This document shows, in pieces, positions 1 through 6,255 of a stretch of 64,000 nt of DNA; positions within the stretch are counted from its first letter, which is position 1; every line of letters begins with the position of its first letter. The notes beneath the pieces are model-generated. The model ran no database searches. It saw only the letters and a program-made list of their open reading frames with translations, and was not told the DNA's origin. This stretch comes from Clostridiaceae bacterium (GTDB lineage Bacteria > Bacillota_I > Bacilli_A > Erysipelotrichales > Coprobacillaceae), in the NCBI GenBank assembly GCA_902363625.1, contig CABJAS010000005.1, positions 226,663 to 290,662 of the forward strand, given 5' to 3'. Made by a program: the position numbers and the translations under genes.

Positions 1-1
1 G

Positions 2-211
2 TTCCTGCCAACCTATCTGCGTACTCTTTTGGAGTGGAGCCCGTTTGGATCAATGGTTAATTTTCCCTTGCAAGTTTATAATGGGAATATCCAAGGGGCA
101 GCATTGGTACAGGGATTATTTCTTCAGATATTTTGGGCTGTTGTGTTAGTTTTATTTGGAAAATGGTGGATGCATCAATCTCTAAAGAAAGTGATTGTAC
201 AGGGAGGCTAA
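2..211 (+). CDS. ABC-2 family exporter permease, C-terminal end (partial)
   Basis: The reading frame is open from the window edge and ends in TAA at 209-211; only about 69 C-terminal residues are visible. They contain one strongly hydrophobic segment (LFLQIFWAVVLVLFGKWW) followed by a short basic tail, the usual ending of a six-helix ABC-2 permease of the DUF990/ABC2_membrane_6 type. The next gene starts 3 bp later and encodes a second permease of the same general type. Such exporters are normally built from one ATPase and two permeases, so the ATPase gene probably lies upstream, outside the window. The substrate cannot be deduced. Confidence 0.7.
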   Translation, partial: FLPTYLRTLLEWSPFGSMVNFPLQVYNGNIQGAALVQGLFLQIFWAVVLVLFGKWWMHQSLKKVIVQGG

Positions 212-214
212 AAG

Positions 215-991
215 ATGAAACTATACTTGAAATATTTTCAAATTCATCTGCATAGTCAGATGCAGTACAAAGTATCCTTTTTACTCACCATTATAGGACA
301 GTTTATTTTATCCTTTTCTGCTTTTTTGGAGATTTATTTTATGATGACACGCTTTCATACCGTAAATGATTTTACTTTTGAAGAGGTCTTATTATGCTTT
401 GCGATTGTCATGCTTGCCTTTGCATTAGCGGAATGCTTTGTCCGTGGCTTTGATGGGTTTTCTTCGATTTTAGGAAATGGTCAATTCGATCGTATTTTAG
501 TGCGTCCTCGCAATATTATTTTTCAAGTATTGGCAACTAAGATTGAATTGTCCAGAATCGGTCGCTTTATTCAAGCTGCTATTATTTTTGCCTATGCTAT
601 CCCACGCTGTCAGATTATATGGAGTGCGGATAAGATTTTTACATTAGTTCTGATGATAATCTCGGGGGTTGCTGTATTTAGCGGATTGTTTATTATCTAT
701 GCCTCCCTATGTTTCTTTACGACAGAAGGACTGGAATTCCTAAATATTTTTACGGATGGTGGGAGAGAATTTGGTAAATATCCTTTTTCTATTTATGGTG
801 AAGGAGTGTTAAAATTATTTACTTATATCATTCCATTAGCTTTATTTCAATACTATCCATTCTTATATCTCATTGGAAAAACTCAGGATATTCATTATAT
901 GTTCGCTCCGTTTCTTGCTTTTTTATTTTTAATTCCCTGTCTGCTTCTATGGAAGATAGGATTAAGGCATTATAAGTCTACCGGTTCATAA
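215..991 (+). CDS. ABC-2 family exporter permease
   Basis: A 258-residue integral membrane protein with about six hydrophobic helices (roughly residues 20-42, 60-80, 112-130, 140-165, 200-220, 228-250). Length, topology and the central stretch FVRGFDGFSSILGNGQFDRILVRP fit the ABC-2 type permease family ABC2_membrane_6 (formerly DUF990), which moves substrates outward with a partner ATPase. It starts 3 bp after the preceding permease gene with an AGGGAGG ribosome site, so the two are one operon, and it is followed directly by a hairpin terminator. The substrate is unknown. Confidence 0.75.
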   Translation: MKLYLKYFQIHLHSQMQYKVSFLLTIIGQFILSFSAFLEIYFMMTRFHTVNDFTFEEVLLCFAIVMLAFALAECFVRGFDGFSSILGNGQFDRILVRPRNIIFQVLATKIELSRIGRFIQAAIIFAYAIPRCQIIWSADKIFTLVLMIISGVAVFSGLFIIYASLCFFTTEGLEFLNIFTDGGREFGKYPFSIYGEGVLKLFTYIIPLALFQYYPFLYLIGKTQDIHYMFAPFLAFLFLIPCLLLWKIGLRHYKSTGS

Positions 992-1000
992 ATTTGAAAA

Positions 1001-1029
1001 TACAGTTCGATAATGAACTGTATTTTTAT
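1001..1029 (+). terminator. Rho-independent terminator after the ABC permeases
   Basis: Perfect 8 bp stem TACAGTTC/GAACTGTA (1001-1008 and 1015-1022) with a 6-base loop, followed by TTTTTATA. It sits 10 bp after the permease stop codon. Confidence 0.85.
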
Positions 1030-1144
1030 ATTCGAAAAAACCTCTGATATTCAAGGGAAAATCAACTAGCTTAGCTATCCAGTGGGAAACGGTTGTGCTT
1101 TTTAAACTTATCTTGATATAACCTAGCAAACAGGAGGTTTGTAT

Positions 1145-1294
1145 ATGGAAGATAAAAAAAGTTTCGGCAGTTTTATTGCAGAAAAAAGAAAGGCTTTGCG
1201 TTATACACAAAAAGAACTGGCGCATCAATTAAATATTAGCGAGACAGCTGTTTCGAAGTGGGAAAGAGGAGTTTCCCAAACAAAAGGATATTAA
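1145..1294 (+). pseudogene. XRE-family HTH regulator/membrane protein, 5' half, split by the mobile element
   Basis: ATG 1145 follows the ribosome site AGGAGG at 1132-1137. The frame reads as a classic HTH_3 (Cro/C1-type) DNA-binding domain (QKELAHQLNISETAVSKWE) but after residue 40 it runs into foreign sequence and stops at 1294 (49 codons). The native part ends at the GGGAAA at 1260-1265. The missing remainder lies at 7902-8584: joining 1145-1265 to 7902-8584 gives 804 nt, exactly 268 codons, reading across as KWETGISYPD, the usual consensus of this family. The left stub could still be translated as an isolated HTH peptide. Confidence 0.88.
1260..1265 (+). repeat. Left attachment-site core (attL) GGGAAA
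   Basis: GGGAAA occurs at the exact point where the HTH frame leaves its family consensus, and again at 7896-7901 where the remainder of the same gene resumes. Serine recombinases exchange strands at a 2 bp core inside such short identities, so the true crossover dinucleotide lies somewhere within these six bases. Confidence 0.75.
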
Positions 1295-1343
1295 GAAACA
1301 ACCTGTGTTTACCTGCTTGCAGAATACTGATGTATAAGAGAAT

Positions 1344-1368
1344 GGCACTTGAAATATAGTGTCTTTTT
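1344..1368 (+). terminator. Hairpin with T-run near the left end of the element
   Basis: GGCACT (1344-1349) pairs with AGTGTC (1358-1363, one G-U), followed by TTTTT. It would stop transcription entering from the truncated host gene before it reaches the element genes. A second dyad (TATCTAAT/ATTAGATA, 1372-1395) lies directly after. Confidence 0.5.
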
Positions 1369-1406
1369 CTATATCTAATAAATTTTCATTAGATAACTGA
1401 AAAAGA

Positions 1407-1435
1407 ATGACTGTTCGTTTCTAGCGTGATATAAT
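1407..1435 (+). promoter_or_regulatory. Sigma-A promoter for the MBL-fold gene
   Basis: Perfect -10 TATAAT (1430-1435) with an extended TG at 1427-1428, and ATGACT (1407-1412) as the -35 at 17 bp spacing. The MBL gene starts 45 bp downstream behind AAAGGAG. Confidence 0.7.
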
Positions 1436-1479
1436 TTTTGTAAAAGAGAACGATAAATTAGAATTGTAAAGGAGATTTT

Positions 1480-2274
1480 ATGAGAATAACTTCATTAGTT
1501 GAAAATACGACTAAGTCAGAACTTAAAACAAAACACGGACTTTCCTTATATATTGAAACGAAATCACATAAAATTCTATTTGATTTAGGTTCAGATAGCA
1601 CATTATTTGAAAATGCTATGAAAAGAAATATAGATATTTCAAAAGTGGATACTGTTATTATTTCTCATGGGCATTTTGACCATGGAGGAGCATTGAAAAA
1701 ATTTTTAGATATTAATTCTGTGGCAAATATCTATGTGCAAAAGGAAGCCTTTGAACCACATTACAGTAAAACCTTATTTCTTAAAATACCAGTTGGAATT
1801 GATAGTAAGCTTAAATCTAATAGGCAAATCAAACTATTGAATGGTAATTATAAAATTGATGAAGAATTATCGCTATTTACAGTAAGTAAAACAAATAAAT
1901 TTTATTCTCCTGCCAATAATGCTCTTTATGATAAAAAGGGCAAAGATACTTTTGTACACGAACAAAACTTGATTATTTCAGAAAATAAAGTAGTAGTTAT
2001 TATGGGGTGTGGGCATTCTGGTGTTGTAAATATCATGGAAGAAGCAGAGAAGTATCAACCACATTTTTGTATTGGTGGTTTTCATTTGTTCAACCCACTT
2101 ACAAAGAAAACAGTATCAAAAGAATTGTTAAACAGTATTGCAATGGAATTACAAAAGTATAAAGATATTGAATTTTATACTTGTCATTGCACTGGTGAAA
2201 AGGCATATCATTATCTATCTCAACAAATGGATAATATGAATTATATGTCTTGCGGTGATGTTATTGAAATCTAA
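1480..2274 (+). CDS. MBL-fold metallo-hydrolase, DHPS-like subgroup
   Basis: 264 residues with the metallo-beta-lactamase signature SHGHFDHGG (62-70), a second metal-ligand segment GCGHSG (176-181), GGFHL (199-203) and CHCTG (235-239). This layout matches the COG1237 subgroup related to the archaeal 7,8-dihydropterin-6-methyl-aminobenzene-phosphate synthase, cytosolic two-metal hydrolases whose bacterial substrates are mostly undefined. It is the first gene of the mobile element, with its own promoter and ribosome site (AAAGGAG), and has the low GC of the element cargo. Not a beta-lactamase: no signal peptide and the wrong subgroup. The role in the element is unknown. Confidence 0.8.
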   Translation: MRITSLVENTTKSELKTKHGLSLYIETKSHKILFDLGSDSTLFENAMKRNIDISKVDTVIISHGHFDHGGALKKFLDINSVANIYVQKEAFEPHYSKTLFLKIPVGIDSKLKSNRQIKLLNGNYKIDEELSLFTVSKTNKFYSPANNALYDKKGKDTFVHEQNLIISENKVVVIMGCGHSGVVNIMEEAEKYQPHFCIGGFHLFNPLTKKTVSKELLNSIAMELQKYKDIEFYTCHCTGEKAYHYLSQQMDNMNYMSCGDVIEI

Positions 2275-2339
2275 ATATATATTTAATTTTATAAAAGATT
2301 ATTCGATTTTTTAGAAATGTAATTACAACTCCCAGTTTG

Positions 2340-2510
2340 TGTGGAAGATACGCTCAAAATCTCGCAAACCGACGGAGTGATCCGTCCACGGTGGCGGTCG
2401 TAAGACATAGCGCCACGCCAGCAAAGCTGGCGAGGGGCTGGTTCACTTCGTCGGTTGGGCGAGCGTAGCGAGCCTTATAAGCCCCCGTTATCTAACAAGG
2501 GGGGCACAAA
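2340..2510. other. GC-rich structured region, probable origin of transfer (oriT)
   Basis: About 170 bp of clearly higher GC than the AT-rich surroundings, packed with inverted repeats: CCAGC/GCTGG (2420-2432 area), GGCGAGCG/CGAGCC (2458-2473 area), and a strong final hairpin at 2481-2505 with arms GCCCCC and GGGGGC, an inner GTTA/TAAC pairing and the sequence TCTAACA at its centre. From memory, the nick-site region of ICEBs1 and Tn916 oriT is a C-run/G-run inverted repeat enclosing a similar CTAACA. The relaxase gene of the same family lies about 1.2 kb downstream. No ORF fits the region. Confidence 0.7.
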
Positions 2511-2695
2511 AAACAAGAAACACTATACACTAACAAGCGGAAAACGCTGTATTTATAAGGCAAAACCGCATTTTTACAGTAGTGATATAAATTGTACCTA
2601 TATCACTATGAAAATTGAATAGTAAATATGAGAAAGACAGTTGATTTCAAAAAATAAGAAATTGATTGTCGTTTTCTTTTGCAGAAATTTAAGTG

Positions 2696-2718
2696 CAGGC
2701 AATTATCAATTATGGTAG
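2696..2718 (+). repeat. 23 bp direct repeat, copy 1
   Basis: Identical over 23 bp to 3682-3704 (begins CAGGCAATTATC, ends ATGGTAG). The two copies bracket the DUF3781/GyrI-like gene pair. Copy 1 keeps part of the hairpin-forming sequence but lacks the T-run seen in copy 2. Confidence 0.8.
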
Positions 2719-2896
2719 CTGTCGTAATTGCTGTCAGCTCAGTGTTTAACACTGATGGTGTGAAAGATTTACGGTTGTAGATGTTCAATAAGATTATTGG
2801 TGCTTAATTATTTTTTATTGTAGTGCTGATATGAGAATGTTATAATTGGGATATAAAACATACAAATAAATTTGCTGAAAAATGAGGTATCAAAAT

Positions 2897-3139
2897 ATGG
2901 AAAATGAATTACTGGAAAACTTAGGAAGACTTCACACAACTGAACTTGGCGTTATTAGAATTAAAAAGAACTTATCTTTGAATGTAGAAAATGTAATTGA
3001 ATGGTGCAAAGAAAAAATTAGCCTTTCTAATGCGGAAATCACAAGAAAAGGAAAAAACTGGTATATAACGATTGATAATTGTATTATAACGGTAAATGCG
3101 TACAGTTATACCGTTATCACTGCTCACAAGGTAAAATGA
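2897..3139 (+). CDS. DUF3781 domain protein
   Basis: 80 residues (85 if ATG 2882 is used). The sequence NLGRLHTTELGVIRIKKNLSL and the later GKNWYITIDNCIITVNAYSY match the DUF3781 family as I remember it, a small cytosolic family of unknown function often found in accessory DNA. ATG 2897 is preferred because GAGG lies 9 bp upstream, whereas ATG 2882 has no ribosome site. Its TGA overlaps the next start codon (ATGA at 3136-3139), so the two genes are translationally coupled. This pair is placed between the oriT-like region and the relaxase gene, flanked by 23 bp direct repeats. Confidence 0.75.
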   Translation: MENELLENLGRLHTTELGVIRIKKNLSLNVENVIEWCKEKISLSNAEITRKGKNWYITIDNCIITVNAYSYTVITAHKVK

Positions 3140-3606
3140 TAAATTTTTCTATAAAGGAATTAAACGCATTTGCAGTTATTGGGCAAGAAGTAGAACTGAC
3201 TAATTATCAAAAAAAGAATATTCAGATTAGTACACAGTTTTGGAGAAAGTTTAACAGTAGTTTGAAAAAAGCGTATCTTTCACAATCGGGAAATTGGGTA
3301 AAATATGCTTTTATGGAAAGAAGAAATGGAAAACTTTATTATTTCTGTTCTATTCCCCAAAGAACCATTACCCCAGAGGGCTTTCTGTATAAAGAAATAC
3401 CGTCTTATAAATATTTGGTTGTGGAGCATATTGGTGCTATGGATAAAATATATGAAACTTATGGCAAGATTTATCAAGAAATTATTCCTAGTACATCGTA
3501 TATTCCTATAAAAGATATTATCCTACACTTTGAAAAATACGATTATCGTTTTCATTGGAATAGTGATAATTCAGTTATTGAAATTTGGATACCTATTCAA
3601 GATTAG
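3136..3606 (+). CDS. GyrI-like / AraC effector-binding domain protein
   Basis: 156 residues from ATG 3136, which overlaps the upstream stop as ATGA. The order of elements (INFSIKELNAFAVIGQEVELTN at the N-terminus, a central KYAFMERRNGKLYYFCSIPQ strand pair, then YLVVEHIGAMDKIYETYGKIYQ and a C-terminal acidic VIEIWIPIQD) is that of stand-alone GyrI-like small-molecule-binding domains, also found as C-terminal effector domains of AraC/BmrR regulators. No DNA-binding domain is attached. It might sense or sequester a ligand; coupling to a DUF3781 gene suggests joint function (inference). A terminator follows at 3631. Confidence 0.72.
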   Translation: MINFSIKELNAFAVIGQEVELTNYQKKNIQISTQFWRKFNSSLKKAYLSQSGNWVKYAFMERRNGKLYYFCSIPQRTITPEGFLYKEIPSYKYLVVEHIGAMDKIYETYGKIYQEIIPSTSYIPIKDIILHFEKYDYRFHWNSDNSVIEIWIPIQD

Positions 3607-3630
3607 AAACAATTTTATATCCATACACAC

Positions 3631-3665
3631 AAAGCAGTTAGTCTTAGGATTGACTGCTTTTTCTA
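3631..3665 (+). terminator. Terminator after the GyrI-like gene
   Basis: AAAGCAGT (3631-3638) pairs with ACTGCTTT (3653-3660), followed by a short T-rich tail, 25 bp downstream of the stop codon. Confidence 0.65.
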
Positions 3666-3681
3666 TACAGATTTTTAATGA

Positions 3682-3715
3682 CAGGCAATTATCAATTATG
3701 GTAGTTGCCTTTTTT
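3682..3715 (+). terminator. Terminator/attenuator upstream of the relaxase gene, containing direct repeat copy 2
   Basis: GGCAATTATC (3684-3693) pairs with GGTAGTTGCC (3700-3709, two G-U pairs) around a 6-base loop, followed directly by TTTTTT. It ends only 18 bp before the relaxase ATG and so leaves just the ribosome site behind it. The first 23 bp are the second copy of the repeat at 2696-2718. Confidence 0.7.
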
Positions 3716-3733
3716 GATTGGAGGAATTTAAAA

Positions 3734-4948
3734 ATGAATGATAAAAACTTTATTGAAGAATTAAGACAAAAGCGTGAGGAATACGGAGTAACACAAACAA
3801 GGCTTGCTGTTGCCTGTGGTATCAGCCGTGAATATTACAACCGCATTGAAAAAGGGAAACAGCCATTGAATGACGAATTAAGAGAAGTCATAGAAAAACA
3901 GATTGAGCGTTTCAATCCGCAAGAACCACTATTCTTATTGATTGATTACTTTCGTGTCCGCTTTCCTACTACGGACGCATTGGCGATTATCCGTGATGTA
4001 TTGCAACTGAAATCTGATTATATGCTTTATGAAGATTATGGAAAATACGGATATGAAAGCAAATATGTACTTGGCGACATCAATATCATGTGTTCCATGC
4101 AGGAGCATTTAGGTGTTTTATTGGAACTGAAAGGCAAAGGCTGTCGGCAAATGGAATGTTATCTGCTGGCACAGGAACGCTCATGGTATGACTTCATGCT
4201 GGATTGTATGACAGCTGGTGGTGTGATGAAACGGCTTGATTTGGCTATCAATGACCGAGCAGGAATATTGGATATTCCAAAGTTAAAGGAAAAATACAAG
4301 GCTGGCGAATGTGTTTCCTATTTTCGTATGCAGAAAGATTACAGCGGTACAGAAAAATGCGGTAGCGATTTACCAAAGAATACAGGAGAAACCTTATATC
4401 TCGGTTCAACAAGTAGCGAATTATATATGTGTGCTTATCAGAAAAATTATGAGCAGTATGTCAAGAATGGCACAGAAATTGAAGATACGGAGATTAAGAA
4501 CCGTTTTGAAATACGCATGAAGAATGAACGAGCCTATTATGCGGTTGTAGATTTACTGACCTATCGGGACGCTGAACGCACCGCTTTTTCTATCATCAAT
4601 CATTATGTCCGCTTTGTTGACAGAGAGGACGACAAGCCAAAAAGTCAATGGATAACAAATGATGATTGGGCATGGTTTGTAGGGGAAAACAGAGAGCCGA
4701 TACGCTTAACCACAAAGCCAGAGCCTTACACTTTACAAAAAGCGTTGCATTGGCTACAAAGACAAGTTGCACCAACAATAAAAATGGTACAGGCATTAGA
4801 CAGAGAAAATCATACAACGATACTGAAAGATATGATTGAGCAGGCAGAACTTAAAGACAAGCATAAACATTTATTACAATTAGAGAAATCAACCATAGAA
4901 GAACGTATAGATACCGCTGTTCCACAAGAGAATGACGGTATTTTTTAA
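3734..4948 (+). CDS. mobT: MobT-type relaxase (Rep_trans family) with N-terminal HTH
   Basis: 404 residues from ATG 3734 (ribosome site GGAGG 9 bp upstream); an upstream in-frame extension was rejected for lack of one. Residues 8-60 form an HTH_3 domain (TQTRLAVACGISREYYNRIEKG). Residues 65-300 match the replication-initiation-factor/Rep_trans family that includes Tn916 Orf20 and ICEBs1 NicK (LLIDYFRVRFPT, then KRLDLAINDRAG and ERAYYAVVDLLTYRD). These enzymes nick oriT and attach covalently to the DNA by a tyrosine. The candidate oriT lies upstream. GC and codon use resemble conjugative elements rather than the host. Without transfer genes in the window it should depend on a helper element. 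Confidence 0.88.
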   Translation: MNDKNFIEELRQKREEYGVTQTRLAVACGISREYYNRIEKGKQPLNDELREVIEKQIERFNPQEPLFLLIDYFRVRFPTTDALAIIRDVLQLKSDYMLYEDYGKYGYESKYVLGDINIMCSMQEHLGVLLELKGKGCRQMECYLLAQERSWYDFMLDCMTAGGVMKRLDLAINDRAGILDIPKLKEKYKAGECVSYFRMQKDYSGTEKCGSDLPKNTGETLYLGSTSSELYMCAYQKNYEQYVKNGTEIEDTEIKNRFEIRMKNERAYYAVVDLLTYRDAERTAFSIINHYVRFVDREDDKPKSQWITNDDWAWFVGENREPIRLTTKPEPYTLQKALHWLQRQVAPTIKMVQALDRENHTTILKDMIEQAELKDKHKHLLQLEKSTIEERIDTAVPQENDGIF

Positions 4949-4970
4949 TGTAATTGAAAAATTTCAGATT

Positions 4971-5560
4971 TAGTCAGCAAAGAGCTGTTTTCATTCCCTA
5001 TGTGAAGTGAAAGAAGAAAAATAAATTTTTTATCAAATCTGCAACAAAACGGCTACTTGCGTACAGATATGGTGCGAGAAAAGGAAATCTAAACTTTTTT
5101 TGAAAATAGGTCATTAAATCGGGTCTTGCTGTCCCTATATGATGTGAAAGGAGAAAAAAGTTTTGAAAAAATGACGGAAATTCGTGATTAGTGGACAGTG
5201 TTCTATGAAAAGAGGAAAAACATCATCATTTTGTATTCAAACAGGCATTAGCAGTTGAGTGTTGATGTGAAAAGATGAAAATACTTTGTTCTCAACTTAA
5301 CAATTCATGGTTTCCGTTCCCTATATGGTGCAAAGAAAATATTTCATTCCATAGTTGGCAGTAACGGTGTTGTATGGGTAGTTAGGGTGTGAGAAGAAAA
5401 ATAATCTTTTTCATCATCAACTTAGCAAAACGACAATTTCTGTCCCTATATGGTGTAAGAAAAGAAGTTAAAATTTTTCTATTTCAACTTAGCAAATGGA
5501 CGTTTGCTATACAGATAGTAATGAAAAAGGAGAAAATCAACCGTTGATTGCCAAAATGAA
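4971..5560 (+). repeat. Array of about nine degenerate 59-70 bp repeats
   Basis: Recurring blocks with the rough order (CAAC)TTAGCAAAACG, then CTGTCCCTATATGGTGTGA, then AGAAAAGAAA and a T-rich stretch. The CCCTATATGRTGT core or its derivatives start near 4996, 5063, 5133, 5196, 5259, 5318, 5381, 5443 and 5511. The best-matching units are those at 5133, 5318 and 5443. No frame stays open through the array, and the unit length is irregular, so it is neither coding nor a CRISPR. It follows the relaxase gene directly. Function unknown. Confidence 0.75.
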
Positions 5561-5807
5561 CCGTTCCATTTGTACTAATAATGGAAAAAGTTTTGGATTT
5601 TGGTTACGTTTCCCCTCTTTTCCGACGCGGTATATAGGAAAGACGATTTTCTTCTTTCAATCGTTCTTTTACAACTGAATAAAGCAATTCAATACGTTTG
5701 ACAGACAGCGAGCCGTTGAAACAAATACGCCACGACCTTTCCCCTGCAAGAGCGAGCGAAAACCTATTGTGTTCCTGTAAAGGACTTGTCCTCTTTTATC
5801 GCCATGA
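5561..5807 (+). other. Non-coding or decayed stretch between repeat array and recombinase module
   Basis: No frame with a ribosome site and recognisable product. Near 5773-5822 one frame reads VPVKDLSSFIAMTCAVR before two stops, and the next frame continues at 5808 with a conserved-looking peptide, suggesting a frameshifted gene remnant. Confidence 0.4.
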
Positions 5808-5981
5808 CCTGTGCTGTCAGATAATGATACTCCCGTACAGCCACAGCTTGAGCGTTCAGAGCGTCGCACGCAATGGGTACGGCTACATAAGAACTATGCA
5901 GAGGTGGAACTCCTGTGGGCTATGACAAAAGCCGTTGAATTGCTTAGAAAGATTTTACAGAAAGGGGGTATGTGTTATTGA
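5808..5981 (+). pseudogene. C-terminal remnant of an unidentified element gene
   Basis: The 57-codon frame has no start codon near its beginning and ends in TGA at 5979-5981. The last part (RTQWVRLHKNYAEVELLWAM, then TKAVELLRKILQKGG) looks like genuine amphipathic protein. The preceding segment lies in another frame (VPVKDLSSFIAMTCAVR, ending near 5822), which points to a frameshift and loss of the 5' part. I do not recognise the family. It overlaps the next small gene by 47 bp. Confidence 0.45.
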
Positions 5982-6144
5982 TAATGCTGTAAAAACAATT
6001 CAAAAGAAAAATGGCAAGTGTGGCATTAGCAACAGAGGAAAGACAAAGATTGTAGTAAAAGAGCATTTTTCCGAAAAGGGCAAAACAATGGAAGAACTTC
6101 TAACTGATGTCATGCTGGAAAAAGCAAAGCAGACAATCGCATAA
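5935..6144 (+). CDS. Small transposon-encoded protein, possibly TnpW-like
   Basis: At most 69 residues; the start is uncertain (TTG 5935 has no ribosome site, and a start near 5977 behind GGGGG is possible). The conserved-looking core is GKTKIVVKEHFSEKGKTMEE followed by LLTDVMLEKAKQ. Its pattern (a beta strand, then Glu-Thr-Met-like and an amphipathic helix) resembles the TnpW small proteins found just upstream of large serine recombinases in clostridial elements; this is a resemblance, not a firm assignment. Position, strand and size support a recombinase-associated accessory gene. Confidence 0.5.
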   Translation: MNCLERFYRKGVCVIDNAVKTIQKKNGKCGISNRGKTKIVVKEHFSEKGKTMEELLTDVMLEKAKQTIA

Positions 6145-6255
6145 AATCGGTGCAGTTGTAAGAAATAGATTGAATGACAAAAAGTACCCGTGTTATACTT
6201 TACTTGCAAGCAGGTATTGTAAACACGGGTTAGTTATAAAGGAGGATAACTGACA

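Noticed and set aside
1480..2274. Beta-lactamase or resistance gene in the mobile element
   Set aside because: The MBL-fold protein has no signal peptide and belongs by motif layout to the DHPS-like group, not to class B beta-lactamases.
3530..3733. N-terminal extension of the relaxase gene by 68 codons
   Set aside because: It overlaps the end of the GyrI-like gene, two terminators and the direct repeat, and the true ATG 3734 has a GGAGG site.
4971..5560. CRISPR array
   Set aside because: Units differ in sequence and length, no identical repeat or spacer pattern, and no cas genes in the window.
5496..5925. Two short open frames (5496-5678 and 5698-5925)
   Set aside because: No ribosome sites, composition of the translated peptides is not protein-like, and they run through the repeat array or across the frameshifted remnant.
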